DNA of 64,000 bases from JALEFZ01 sp039817415. GTDB lineage: Bacteria; Bacteroidota; Bacteroidia; J057. The notes under the pieces were generated by a model. It made no database searches. It saw only the letters and a program-made list of their open reading frames with translations, and was not told the DNA's origin. The DNA is taken from NCBI GenBank assembly GCA_039817415.1, contig JBCBVV010000001.1, positions 310,001 through 374,000 on the forward strand, in the 5' to 3' direction. Positions 51,136-59,957 of this stretch are shown here, piece after piece (the stretch's first letter is position 1; every line of letters begins with the position of its first letter). The position numbers and the translations under genes are program-made.

Positions 51136-52011
51136 CTAGAACTCAGGAAAGGGGATATAAGAATCATCTCCCTCTATCATGGGAAAACGCTTATTTTTCC
51201 AATCTTCCTTTGCTTGTGCTAATCTTTTTTTATCAGAAGAAACAAAGTTCCACATCAGAAAGCGTTCCTCTGGTAAGGGTTCACCCCCAAAAAGTAGAAG
51301 ATGGGTTCCTGCCTCCAGTTCCAAACAACAGGCTTCATTGGTTTTGCTCACGAGCATTTGCCCCTTCTTGATTTCCTCTCCTTCATCTATGATGCTTCCC
51401 TCGACGATCACTATCGCGAGTTCTCCCTTTAATTTGTCAGTAAGGTCAAGGGTCGTATCATGCTCGACGAATACATCCAGCATGAACAAATCGGTAAATC
51501 CTTTGAGGGGAGATTCCTTTCCAAAGCCTTTGCCTGCGACCAACTTCAACCTGAGGTTATTTTCCTCCCAAGTCGGAATTTGATTGGCTTTGTAAAAGTC
51601 CATCCGTGGCTCCATTTCTTCCAGCTCCTTGGGCAAGGCTACCCAAATTTGATAGCCGTGGAATTCATGCTCCTGACCATCCTTCAGGTGTTCCGGAGTT
51701 CGTTCTGTGTGGGTAATCCCTTTTCCTGAGGTCATGAAGCAAACGTCACCTGGCTTGATCAGGGCATGACCTCCTCCACTGTCTCTATGCTCTATTTCTC
51801 CCTTGAATAAATAAGTAAGAGTGGACAGCCCAACATGTGGATGTTGATTGACGCCCATGTATTTACCAGGTCCAATTTTCCCTGGCCCCATATGATCGAT
51901 AAAGGTAAACGGCCCAACCTGTCTTTTTTTTCGAAAAGGAAGAAGTCGTCCCACAAAGAATTTTCCAATTTCCCGTTGGCGCTCGTCGATGATCATCTTG
52001 TTGTTGCTCAT
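51136..52011 (-). CDS. Pirin-family protein
   Basis: A 291-residue bicupin. The metal-binding residues are visible as NQHPHVGLSTLTYLFKGEIEHRDS and, further on, GKGITHTERTPE, giving the three His and Glu of the N-terminal cupin. DHMGPGKIGPGKYMG precedes them and LLLFGGEPLPEERFLMWNFVSS closes the second cupin. Pirins bind Fe(II) and include quercetin dioxygenases; the role here is unknown. The gene lies 15 bases downstream of the RibD/DHFR-like gene and is likely cotranscribed with it. Confidence 0.92.
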   Translation of the reverse strand: MSNNKMIIDERQREIGKFFVGRLLPFRKKRQVGPFTFIDHMGPGKIGPGKYMGVNQHPHVGLSTLTYLFKGEIEHRDSGGGHALIKPGDVCFMTSGKGITHTERTPEHLKDGQEHEFHGYQIWVALPKELEEMEPRMDFYKANQIPTWEENNLRLKLVAGKGFGKESPLKGFTDLFMLDVFVEHDTTLDLTDKLKGELAIVIVEGSIIDEGEEIKKGQMLVSKTNEACCLELEAGTHLLLFGGEPLPEERFLMWNFVSSDKKRLAQAKEDWKNKRFPMIEGDDSYIPFPEF

Positions 52012-52026
52012 GGAAGGGAGGTTGAT

Positions 52027-52578
52027 TTAAGTGAGAATGTCATACGTCAATTCGACCATGCCATCCTTGAATGCTTTGACATCTTTCAGATGCAATTGTT
52101 GTTCTTCTCCAATGTAATCAAAAAAGAGTCGTCCTTGCCCAAGGATAATAGGCATATAGGAGACGACTAATTCATCTGCTAGTTTTTGCTGAAGAAGTTC
52201 TTTTGTGAGCCGAGGACCACCTGCCATCCAGATGCGAGAAAACTGTGATTTGAGTTCTTTCTCAACCACATTTTGCAGGTCTCCCTTTCTGAAAAAGACT
52301 GTATCTCTTGTTGAGTCAAGTTCTCTCTTAGTCATCACATAAACGGGCTTGTCTCCATAAGGCCATCCCAGTTCCAAGGCGTGCTCGTAGGTATGCGAAC
52401 CCATTAGGTAGCCATCAATCCCTTCTAGAAATTCCAAGATATACTCATCGGTAAGCGGAATTCCTCCTTCGTAGACATCTTTTGATTGAAGCCAAGAGAC
52501 ATCCCCATTCTCTTTAGAAATAAAGCCATCGAGACTGGCAACCATATGGATAGTAAGCTTGGACTTTTTCTCTTCCAT
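52027..52578 (-). CDS. RibD C-terminal / dihydrofolate-reductase-family protein
   Basis: From ATG 52578 the protein has 183 residues and opens KLTIHMVASLDGFISKENGDV, the RibD_C/DHFR-like motif; a longer frame to 52653 adds an unlikely leader. LMGSHTYEHALELGWPYGDKPVYVMTKR and IWMAGGPRLTKELLQQKLADELVV (NADPH-binding loop) confirm the fold. Such proteins are NADPH-dependent reductases of unknown substrate, distinct from true DHFR. It is divergent from purL. Confidence 0.85.
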   Translation of the reverse strand: MEEKKSKLTIHMVASLDGFISKENGDVSWLQSKDVYEGGIPLTDEYILEFLEGIDGYLMGSHTYEHALELGWPYGDKPVYVMTKRELDSTRDTVFFRKGDLQNVVEKELKSQFSRIWMAGGPRLTKELLQQKLADELVVSYMPIILGQGRLFFDYIGEEQQLHLKDVKAFKDGMVELTYDILT

Positions 52579-52720
52579 GAGCGAAGGGATTAGAGGTAAT
52601 AGGTATAAATAATTTACGAAATGATCTCCCCAAATCTCATCCTTTCCCATCAAGCTTGAGGGAAAACATGTGTGTGTAGATCAATTGACATTTCCCATTC
52701 CATTTCCTCACACATTCTCC

Positions 52721-52728
52721 TATATTTG
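52721..52728 (+). promoter_or_regulatory. -7 promoter element of purL
   Basis: TATATTTG matches the TAnnTTTG -7 box exactly and ends 23 bases before the purL ATG. The expected TTTG box about 20 bases upstream is only approximate (ATTTCC near 52702). Position and match favour a real promoter. Confidence 0.5.
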
Positions 52729-52751
52729 CTGTCTAACAAAGCATCGCTTAC

Positions 52752-54968
52752 ATGTCTACTCCTCAAGTTACTCTTACTGTAGCCGAGCAGCTTGGATTGC
52801 TGCCAGATGAATTTGAAAAAATCATCAACATCCTCGGGCGTACCCCCAACTTCACCGAGTTGTCGGTTTACTCCGTCATGTGGTCCGAACACTGTTCCTA
52901 CAAAAACTCTATTCTTCAGCTAAAAACCCTTCCCAACAAGGGCGAAAAAGTACTGGCCGGAGCAGGAGAAGAGGGAGCTGGACTAATGGACCTAGGAAAT
53001 GGACTAGGTGTTGCCTTTAAAATTGAATCACACAATCACCCTTCTGCCATTGAGCCCTATCAAGGTGCTGCAACTGGTGTGGGGGGTATTCATAGAGATA
53101 TTTTCAGCCTAGGAGCAAGACCCATCTGCTCTTTGAATTCATTACGCTTTGGATCACTTGACCTTGCTAAAACGCGGCACCTGCTAAAAGGAGTCGTGAA
53201 GGGAATTGGCGATTATGGCAATGCTTTTGGGGTACCTACAGTAGCAGGTGAAGTTTATTTCGATCCTTGCTATAACGTCAATCCTCTTGTGAATGCCATG
53301 TCCGTTGGTATCGTAGAAAGAGGCAAAGTCGTAAGTGCAACGGCGGCAGGAGTAGGTAACCCTGTCTTTATTGTGGGTTCTGCTACAGGTAAAGATGGTA
53401 TCCATGGAGCCACCTTTGCTTCGGAGGATATTTCCGATGAATCTGAAGAAAAACTGCCCTCCGTTCAGGTGGGAGATCCCTTCGCGGAAAAACTTCTCTT
53501 AGAAGCCACCCTTGAATCCATCAATACTGGTGCGATTGTAGGGGTACAGGATATGGGGGCAGCAGGAATTACCTGTGCAACCTCTGAAATGGCAGCCAAG
53601 GGCGAAGTGGGAATGGACGTCTGGCTCGATAAGGTGCCGATGCGTCAGAGCGACATGCAGCCTTTTGAAATCCTGCTTTCTGAGTCTCAGGAAAGGATGC
53701 TATTTGTAGTGGAGAAAGGCAAAGAACAGGCGATCATCGATGTATTGGAAAAATGGGATCTCTTTTACGCCCAAATTGGTGAAGTAACAGAAGGAGATAC
53801 CTTAAGATATTTTTGGCATGGGGAGGAAATTGGAAATATTCCTGCTCAAAGTCTTGTCTTAGGTGGCGGGGCACCTGTATATGTACGCGAACAAAGGGAG
53901 CCTGCTTACTTTGAGGAGATTAGAGCCTTTAGGCCAGAACAAATCTCCATTCCTAGCCATCACGATAAAGTCATCAAATTTTTGCTAGCTCAGCCTAGTA
54001 TTGCCTCCAAAAGATGGATTACTGAGCAATATGATTCCATGGTGGGCACGGCAACCATGACTACCAATTCGCCAAGCGATGCTGCTGTAGTAAGAATAAG
54101 AGGATATAAAGAAGGATTGGCTGTCAGTACCGACTGTAACAGCCGCCACGTATATAGCGATCCCGAAAAAGGATGTGCATTGGCCGTATCTGAAGCTGCC
54201 AGAAACCTAGTATGTACGGGTGCAAAGCCACTTGGGGTTACAAATTGCCTGAATTTTGGAAACCCCTACAATCCAGAGGTATACTTCCAGTTTGCACAGG
54301 CTATCAAAGGCATGGGCGATGCTTGTCGTATGTTTAACACTCCCGTAACGGGAGGGAATGTTTCTCTATACAATCAGTCGGATGAAGGGCCTGTTTTCCC
54401 TACGCCAACAATTGGCATGGTGGGTGTATTGGAAGATGCCAGTAAGGGGCATATGAGCATGGATTTCAAAAAGGAAGGAGATCAAATCTTCCTGATTGGA
54501 AAAGCGACCGATGACATGGGTGCTTCTGAATATCTATATGCTTATCACGGGGTCAAAAACAGCCCTGCTCCTTATATCAACCTAGAAGAAGAAAAGGCGC
54601 TTCAAGACATGACGCTCCAACTGATCGGAGACCAACTGATTGAGTCTGCCCATGATGTTTCTGATGGGGGATTGATTATCTCTGTCCTAGAATCTGGATT
54701 CAATCATGAATTAGGAGCCGAGCTTTCTGTCCCAGACGCTTACAGAAAGGATGGCTTCCTATATGGGGAAGGTGGGGGAAGAATTGTAGTTTCCGTTGCT
54801 CAGGATAAGCTAGATGGCTTTATTCATTCCCTTCAAGCAGCCAATTTCCCCTTCCTACACATTGGAGAGGTTGTTGGGAAAGACTTGGTGATTGATGGTG
54901 AAACCTTGGATAGCATTGACGCTTACAAAGCCATTCACGCCAATAGCCTTGGTGAAAAATTAGCCTAA
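52752..54968 (+). CDS. purL: Phosphoribosylformylglycinamidine synthase, PurL subunit
   Basis: A 738-residue small-form PurL. It opens with ELSVYSVMWSEHCSYKNS and contains IESHNHPSAIEPYQGAATGVGG, GVQDMGAAGITCATSEMA and GGNVSLYNQ, the ATP, Mg and substrate motifs of the AIR synthase-like fold repeated twice. It converts FGAR, glutamine-derived ammonia and ATP to FGAM in purine synthesis. Small PurL needs separate PurS and PurQ subunits, which are not in this window; many other bacteria use a single ~1300-residue protein instead. It has its own promoter and is divergent from the RibD-like gene. Confidence 0.97.
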   Translation: MSTPQVTLTVAEQLGLLPDEFEKIINILGRTPNFTELSVYSVMWSEHCSYKNSILQLKTLPNKGEKVLAGAGEEGAGLMDLGNGLGVAFKIESHNHPSAIEPYQGAATGVGGIHRDIFSLGARPICSLNSLRFGSLDLAKTRHLLKGVVKGIGDYGNAFGVPTVAGEVYFDPCYNVNPLVNAMSVGIVERGKVVSATAAGVGNPVFIVGSATGKDGIHGATFASEDISDESEEKLPSVQVGDPFAEKLLLEATLESINTGAIVGVQDMGAAGITCATSEMAAKGEVGMDVWLDKVPMRQSDMQPFEILLSESQERMLFVVEKGKEQAIIDVLEKWDLFYAQIGEVTEGDTLRYFWHGEEIGNIPAQSLVLGGGAPVYVREQREPAYFEEIRAFRPEQISIPSHHDKVIKFLLAQPSIASKRWITEQYDSMVGTATMTTNSPSDAAVVRIRGYKEGLAVSTDCNSRHVYSDPEKGCALAVSEAARNLVCTGAKPLGVTNCLNFGNPYNPEVYFQFAQAIKGMGDACRMFNTPVTGGNVSLYNQSDEGPVFPTPTIGMVGVLEDASKGHMSMDFKKEGDQIFLIGKATDDMGASEYLYAYHGVKNSPAPYINLEEEKALQDMTLQLIGDQLIESAHDVSDGGLIISVLESGFNHELGAELSVPDAYRKDGFLYGEGGGRIVVSVAQDKLDGFIHSLQAANFPFLHIGEVVGKDLVIDGETLDSIDAYKAIHANSLGEKLA

Positions 54969-54977
54969 AAGACCCAC

Positions 54978-56177
54978 TTAATCGCTGGTTACCATGATTT
55001 CAACTCTACGGTTGAGTTCAAGCTCTTTAGGAGTTTTGGCTTGTGGATAGGGCATTTTCTTATCACTAAAGCCCTTGGTCGTCATTCTTTTTGAGTCAAT
55101 TCCATTGGTTAACAGGTAATTTCTTACTGTTTCTGCTCGCTGAACAGAGAGGGTATATTTGGCATTTTCATCATCTCGGACATTTACTCCATTGACATGG
55201 CCCTGAATTTCAATGGTGAGGGCTGGATTTTGTTGCATGATTTCGAGTAACTGCCTAAGTATTGGCCTAGCATATGGAAGAACGGTAGCCCTTCCTCCGT
55301 AAAAGTTCAGCTCCTTTAAGACAAAGGTATTTCCAGCTTTGATGGGTGTAAGGTAAATCTTTATCGGTCTTGGCTTCTTTTGCCTGATTCGCGAAAAGGA
55401 AACCTGTGTTTTTTCTGGAAAATAGCCTTTTTTCCCGATCGTTAGATTTACCTTTCCTTGATACCTTCTACTTGGCCATTCCATGGCAAACGAACCACTG
55501 GTAGGATCACTTAGGGTACGATCCCATGTACTGTCTTTTAGGATAAGCTGGACATCAGCCTCCAAAGGTGCTCGACTCTCTTTGTCATATACTTCCCCAA
55601 TCAATGCTAGATCAAATCGAAATCGGAAAGTAATCCAATGCCCTTCTCCTCCTCCATATACATTATCCAGCACCAAATAGTATTCTTCCCCTTCCTTTAC
55701 TTTTACAGGAGGGGCATAAGATTCCCCTGGTCCCTGATGGATATGGCTCTCTTCTGCTCCTCTCAATAAGCCCGTCTGACTCAATACCCGTTTATCGTTA
55801 CGAGAAATCACAGATCGTAAGGGTGCTACCTCTTTTCTCCGAATGGCCTCACATGGATCTTCCCCTTTGGCCTCAAAAAGGATAAAATCATAGTCATTTA
55901 GGGTGTCTTTGGGAAAGATTTCGAACTCCATTACTCCATTCCCCGGTGCCTTAAACACATACCAAACAGTATGATGCTCCCTTCGAAAGTAGTTTTTATC
56001 GAAAGCAGGGGCCTGAATTTCTTTCAAATTCCCTCCCCCTTGGGGGGCTACATCAAAAATGGTATAAGATGGCTGATAGGGTAGCTGTATACGTTTGGCT
56101 GAAGGGCAATCAGCTGGATTTTGGCCATTGACTAGCAAGGCAACAAACAAGAGGGCAAGCGCAAGAAAGTGTTTCAT
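54978..56177 (-). CDS. Secreted OmpA-family peptidoglycan-binding protein
   Basis: A 399-residue protein with a signal peptide ending NGQ. Residues ~25-190 form a beta-rich domain with HHTVWYVFKAPGNG, then a short carboxypeptidase-like regulatory stretch (GEVYDKESRAPLEADVQLILKD) at ~190-270. The C-terminal ~120 residues are the OmpA domain: LNFYGGRATVLPYARPIL, IEIQGHVNG, YTLSVQRAETVRNYLLTNGID and RRVEIMV, with the Asp/Arg peptidoglycan contacts in place. It likely links the outer membrane to the cell wall. TAGATTTG on the minus strand ten bases before the ATG could be its -7 box. Confidence 0.92.
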   Translation of the reverse strand: MKHFLALALLFVALLVNGQNPADCPSAKRIQLPYQPSYTIFDVAPQGGGNLKEIQAPAFDKNYFRREHHTVWYVFKAPGNGVMEFEIFPKDTLNDYDFILFEAKGEDPCEAIRRKEVAPLRSVISRNDKRVLSQTGLLRGAEESHIHQGPGESYAPPVKVKEGEEYYLVLDNVYGGGEGHWITFRFRFDLALIGEVYDKESRAPLEADVQLILKDSTWDRTLSDPTSGSFAMEWPSRRYQGKVNLTIGKKGYFPEKTQVSFSRIRQKKPRPIKIYLTPIKAGNTFVLKELNFYGGRATVLPYARPILRQLLEIMQQNPALTIEIQGHVNGVNVRDDENAKYTLSVQRAETVRNYLLTNGIDSKRMTTKGFSDKKMPYPQAKTPKELELNRRVEIMVTSD

Positions 56178-56187
56178 GTGAAGGAAG

Positions 56188-56195
56188 CAAATCTA
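56188..56195 (-). promoter_or_regulatory. Possible -7 element of the OmpA-family gene
   Basis: On the minus strand TAGATTTG matches TAnnTTTG exactly but lies only ten bases before the start codon, which would give an almost leaderless transcript. No convincing -33 box is seen. Confidence 0.3.
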
Positions 56196-56242
56196 TCTCT
56201 TTTTAAATGTAGAAATTTTCGACTTATCATACTATTTTATTC

Positions 56243-56271
56243 TAAAAAAGGCTGCCCTTACGGACAGCCTC
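56243..56271 (-). terminator. Rho-independent terminator after S41 peptidase gene
   Basis: Read on the minus strand, an AGGCTGTCC / GGGCAGCCT-type stem with a short loop is followed by six T residues, about 30 bases past the stop of the gene at 56300. The stem core is almost the same as those at 37370 and 63501. Confidence 0.88.
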
Positions 56272-56299
56272 CACCTTCAATAGAGCAAAACACACATCT

Positions 56300-57331
56300 C
56301 TATCGCAGGACTTCCAATGCCTTTTCAAGGACCTCATCTTTTCCTGCTAACACATCAGGTCTTCTGTTTTGGATTAAGATATCAGGAGCGATCCCCTTCC
56401 CTTCATAGCTGATTCCATTTCCATCTGTCCATTCTCCTACACTTAGGTAGTATCCCCAGCCGTTTGGTAGCTCTCCGGGGTTGGCATTCGAGAAGCCACC
56501 TGCAGTTGTATCCCCAATTTGAGTTACCTGAGGCATCACACGCATGGCTAAAAGAAAGGTTTCTCTCGCAGATAGGGTCTGAAGATTGGTTAGCATCACC
56601 ACTGGTTTTTCATATCGTGTTCCTTCTGGTTCCACAAACCATTGGACCGCGGGTGTGAAGTCATCATGTTCAGGTCCATTCTTGACGCGTGTATTCATGT
56701 AATGGTAGGATTGGTCAGCAAAACGAGAGGCTATTCCTTTCCCAGAAACATCTTCTCCGCCAAAACCTCCTCTGATGTCAAATATGAGCCCGGCTGTGGA
56801 ACCTAATTCTTCCATGACTTCATCAAATTCCTTCTTGGTATCTGATTCATTTAAGGCGAAGTGGTGAATATAGACATAGCCAATATTTCCTTCCATGATC
56901 CCATACTCAAACATATTATCGGTTGTCTTAACTTCTGAAAGGTAATTTTCTTGTAAAATGTCTTTATCAAAATCCTGCAAGGTGTCAAGCTTAGCTTTTC
57001 GACTTCCGTACCAGATTTCTCTGTCAATATCCATCGGAACCAGCAACACATGAGGATCTTTCAAGGGGCTGAGTAAACTCACACAGGCGTCGAATAATTC
57101 TTCCCCACTCATGTCCTCCCGAATATCCTTGCTAAGGGTCGTGTACATGGAATCCCAGTTAATATCCTTTACCATAAATCCGCCATAATGCTGATCGAAG
57201 CTATTCCAGAGGGCATCAAATACTCCTTGAGGTGTATTCTCATACTCGGGGGTTAACAGTAGTTGTTCGCAGGAAACGCAACTCAAGACAAGAGCAATCA
57301 GGGCAAAAAAAGAGGTGTTACGAAATGTCAT
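56300..57331 (-). CDS. S41-family peptidase lipoprotein (CtpA/TRI-type)
   Basis: A 343-residue protein with a lipoprotein signal (VLSC, Cys18; a second Cys at 21). After an N-terminal helical domain (TPQGVFDALWNSFDQHYGGF), the protease core has YGIMEGNIGYVYIHHF, GLIFDIRGGFGGEDVSG, and the catalytic serine loop VVMLTNLQTLSARETF. S41 enzymes cleave C-terminal or unfolded protein segments in the periplasm. No PDZ domain is evident, as in other short Bacteroidota members. It lies downstream of and ten bases from the outer-membrane-type gene at 57342, so they are probably one transcript. Confidence 0.9.
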   Translation of the reverse strand: MTFRNTSFFALIALVLSCVSCEQLLLTPEYENTPQGVFDALWNSFDQHYGGFMVKDINWDSMYTTLSKDIREDMSGEELFDACVSLLSPLKDPHVLLVPMDIDREIWYGSRKAKLDTLQDFDKDILQENYLSEVKTTDNMFEYGIMEGNIGYVYIHHFALNESDTKKEFDEVMEELGSTAGLIFDIRGGFGGEDVSGKGIASRFADQSYHYMNTRVKNGPEHDDFTPAVQWFVEPEGTRYEKPVVMLTNLQTLSARETFLLAMRVMPQVTQIGDTTAGGFSNANPGELPNGWGYYLSVGEWTDGNGISYEGKGIAPDILIQNRRPDVLAGKDEVLEKALEVLR

Positions 57332-57341
57332 GATGGTAGGC

Positions 57342-58130
57342 TTAGAAGTTGTATTGAATGAAAACTTGATTGGAAAGGAGGCGTACTGGGCCGGGTTCTT
57401 GATATCTTAGATATTCTCCATGATAGCCAACTGAGAAATTGCCAGAAGGATGATAGGTCAAGCGAATATCTGGATGCTGAAGTTGATGCAATCCGACTAC
57501 CTTCCCAGCGGTTTTTACATAGGTGAGGTAATAAGAACTCAACTCTGGTAGATACGCATCTGAGGAATAATTCGGTCGCACCACAAAGGCTAGAAGAGGC
57601 AATTGCACGTCTAGGTCTAGATTTCCAGCTCCTACGTCAAATGATCCATGATACATGGCACTTAATCCTGCTTCCGTATAAAACCAATCATCTAATCGAA
57701 TGCCTGTATAGGTATGCTCGGCCTTCAGAGCTGCTCCTAGAAAATGATGGGGTGCGATTTCCCAACCTATCCCGTAAGAAGCTCGGGCACGGACAAAAGA
57801 CAAAAGAGGATTGACAGATACATCGAAGGATTCTCTTTCTCCATAGATATCGGGATCCTCAATGATAGTTGCCGTTCTCTGTCCAATATTTACCGGTTGA
57901 CTATTTCCAATAGATAAGGCAAAGTCGAAGGAAGTAAAGACATCTGATTCTTTTTGGTAGTGGGTTCCTACCTTGATGGCGTGGGCTCTGTACATCAGAG
58001 GAGAGCTAAAGGGGTCGTTAATCTGGGCATGATCATAGCCCATGTTGATGGACCATTTTCCCGATGGAGATTGGGCAAAAAGGCCCATGCTGATTCCCAA
58101 AAGGGAACATACAACGATTAGGTTTTTCAT
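57342..58130 (-). CDS. Probable outer-membrane beta-barrel protein
   Basis: A 262-residue protein with a signal peptide ending LFAQ. The rest is a series of amphipathic strands (KWSINMGYDHAQI, FTSFDFALSIGN, ARASYGIGWEIAPHHFLGAALKAEHTYTG in outline) and it ends SNQVFIQYNF, with the C-terminal aromatic residue used for barrel insertion. No named family is recognised. It precedes the S41 peptidase gene by ten bases. Confidence 0.72.
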   Translation of the reverse strand: MKNLIVVCSLLGISMGLFAQSPSGKWSINMGYDHAQINDPFSSPLMYRAHAIKVGTHYQKESDVFTSFDFALSIGNSQPVNIGQRTATIIEDPDIYGERESFDVSVNPLLSFVRARASYGIGWEIAPHHFLGAALKAEHTYTGIRLDDWFYTEAGLSAMYHGSFDVGAGNLDLDVQLPLLAFVVRPNYSSDAYLPELSSYYLTYVKTAGKVVGLHQLQHPDIRLTYHPSGNFSVGYHGEYLRYQEPGPVRLLSNQVFIQYNF

Positions 58131-58416
58131 GTCTAGCGGTGGTTTAGTGTATGTGAATGTTTGACTTCATTCGAGTTAAGGAAAAGAAGATGGGCCGCAC
58201 GTTGCTTTGGGATCGAATGAATAAAGGGATTCAAGGAATGAAGGAGCTGAATTCAGGATTGACTACGGTTACTGGCATATCTTCCCAGCTAAATTCCCCA
58301 ACTCATACAGAAAGCAATTTTAACAGTCAGGAAGGATGAATTTGGATAAACTAAAATAGGAGAACAGAGTATTTCATTCTGATTGATTATCATTTTCACA
58401 GCCAACTTTCACAAAC

Positions 58417-59085
58417 ATGAGAACATTTTTTACCATCCTATTCCTTTCTCTGGCCCTTTCATCCTTTAGTCAATTTGAGGTCAAGGTCAATCCCATAAGC
58501 CCTTTTCTTCCGGGCCTCAGCACGGAAGTAGAATTTCTGGTAGGGGATCATATTGGGATTCCTCTTATGGTCGATGTTTTTGAAGAAGGAATATTCTTAT
58601 CCGCCAGAGGTACCAATACCGAATTTGGGGTAAGAACTGACTATAGAGTTCAATTAGGTACCGGAGTTCGCTATTATTTTTCCTCAGATACCAGAAGTCA
58701 CAAAGGCGTTTGGCTAGGCTACTACATGAGATTACTAAGCAGGAATTATATTGGTTCTTCTGATTTTGAGGGGCAACGGACATTTTACAATCAGGTCGCC
58801 TTTGGTGGACAAATTGGATACAAGCTCCCCTTATCAGATCGTATTTTCTTGGAACTTAGTGCAGGAGCTGGTTATAAAACCCCTCCTTTTGCCCAAGATC
58901 AAGAATTGGAGGAATTTGTCAAAAACTCATTTCTGTTAAGTAGTATTCCTCCAAAGGTTCCTGTTTTCGATGCCGAAAGAAACAGGCTTGAATGGGCTGA
59001 CCAACAAATTGGGGGCTCAAGTCTTCCTGCAGCGCTTGATTTGACGATGCGTGTAACACTCAATTTTAGGTTGGGGGTAAAGTAG
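58417..59085 (+). CDS. Probable outer-membrane beta-barrel protein
   Basis: A 222-residue protein with a signal peptide ending SSFSQ. Strands such as YRVQLGTGVRYYFSS, GVWLGYYMRLLSRNYIG, FYNQVAFGGQIGYKLPLSDRIFLELSAGAGYKT in outline, and the terminal LTMRVTLNFRLGVK suggest a small eight-stranded barrel of the DUF3575 or OmpA-barrel kind. The function is unknown. About 280 noncoding bases separate it from the divergent gene at 57342. Confidence 0.72.
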   Translation: MRTFFTILFLSLALSSFSQFEVKVNPISPFLPGLSTEVEFLVGDHIGIPLMVDVFEEGIFLSARGTNTEFGVRTDYRVQLGTGVRYYFSSDTRSHKGVWLGYYMRLLSRNYIGSSDFEGQRTFYNQVAFGGQIGYKLPLSDRIFLELSAGAGYKTPPFAQDQELEEFVKNSFLLSSIPPKVPVFDAERNRLEWADQQIGGSSLPAALDLTMRVTLNFRLGVK

Positions 59086-59151
59086 GTGATTGATTTGACA
59101 TACTTTTCCATTCTCATCCTGATAGCCCCATCATAGAGCCAATCATAAATT

Positions 59152-59186
59152 AAAAAAAGCCAGTCACGCTTAGGTGAACTGGCTCT
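59152..59186 (-). terminator. Hairpin terminator after the gene at 59213
   Basis: An agccagt / actggct stem extended by cac/gtg pairs, flanked on the left by seven A residues (T-run on the minus strand). It lies about 27 bases past the stop of the minus-strand gene at 59213 and may also serve the convergent gene at 58417. Confidence 0.8.
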
Positions 59187-59212
59187 CCAATAACAAATGA
59201 CGGCAAGAACGT

Positions 59213-59863
59213 CTAGGCCTGAAATAGACCTAGTTGATTATGGTTAGATAGAGTATGTCCTGGGTCTTTGATGCGCAGATAGGTGCAAGCCCAATTCTGG
59301 AGCTCTTCGCGTGTCTGTGCATGCAATGGCTTTCTGCGGAAGGAAATGGTCAGCCATAATAATTTGTAGGCAAATTCCTTTTCAGCTTTAGATAAATGGG
59401 GAAGCAATTGCTCCATCATGGGTACAAATTCTCGGCAGGCGTGAAAAGCTAACCGTAGCCAGGGCCTGGCCTCTTCTCTTCTCCATACATCTTTCCACCT
59501 CGACTCTTCCGAGAGGTAATCAGGCCCAGGATGACGGTCGTAATAAAAGTATATTCTTTCTACATGGCTGGCCATAAACAAGAGATATTCCCATACAGGA
59601 CGTTTATCATACCACCTGTCTCTTAGCAAAATCTGTTGGAGCAACGGGATAGAAGCTAGTCCAACCCAGGTAATGTTACTGTCTTTGAAAAAGCAGTCTG
59701 TCCATTGCCCCCAGAAAATTTCCTGATCATACGGATCTTCAGCATTTTTCAATTCCTCATAGACATTCAGGCATTCATTCTCCAATGCTTCTTCGGAGAA
59801 ACCTGCACGATATCTCAGTCTTTTTGCGCCCACCAATTCAATTGAACCTGTCATTTTTTCCAT
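59213..59863 (-). CDS. Conserved hypothetical protein
   Basis: A 216-residue, helix-rich, tryptophan-rich cytoplasmic protein without signal or membrane segment. Notable stretches are EIFWGQWTDCFFKDSNITWVG, YYDRHPGPDYLSEESRWKDVW and RPWLRLAFHACREFVPM. I do not recognise the family. The ATG at 59863 or one at 59854 (MTGSIELVG) could be used. A terminator follows, and the next gene upstream is 95 bases away, so it may be read with the transglycosylase gene. Confidence 0.65.
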   Translation of the reverse strand: MEKMTGSIELVGAKRLRYRAGFSEEALENECLNVYEELKNAEDPYDQEIFWGQWTDCFFKDSNITWVGLASIPLLQQILLRDRWYDKRPVWEYLLFMASHVERIYFYYDRHPGPDYLSEESRWKDVWRREEARPWLRLAFHACREFVPMMEQLLPHLSKAEKEFAYKLLWLTISFRRKPLHAQTREELQNWACTYLRIKDPGHTLSNHNQLGLFQA

Positions 59864-59957
59864 TTTTCAGCATCAAACTACCTGCAATCTTTCTGTCACC
59901 ACCTTCTTGCTATTCAGGCTGTCAGGAATTCATCCACACCCAAGGAGAAACGTGGCC

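Noticed and set aside
58157..58339. 60-residue plus-strand frame in the gap between the outer-membrane genes
   Set aside because: It is short, has no family likeness or supporting neighbour, and may be chance. It was left out of the gene list.
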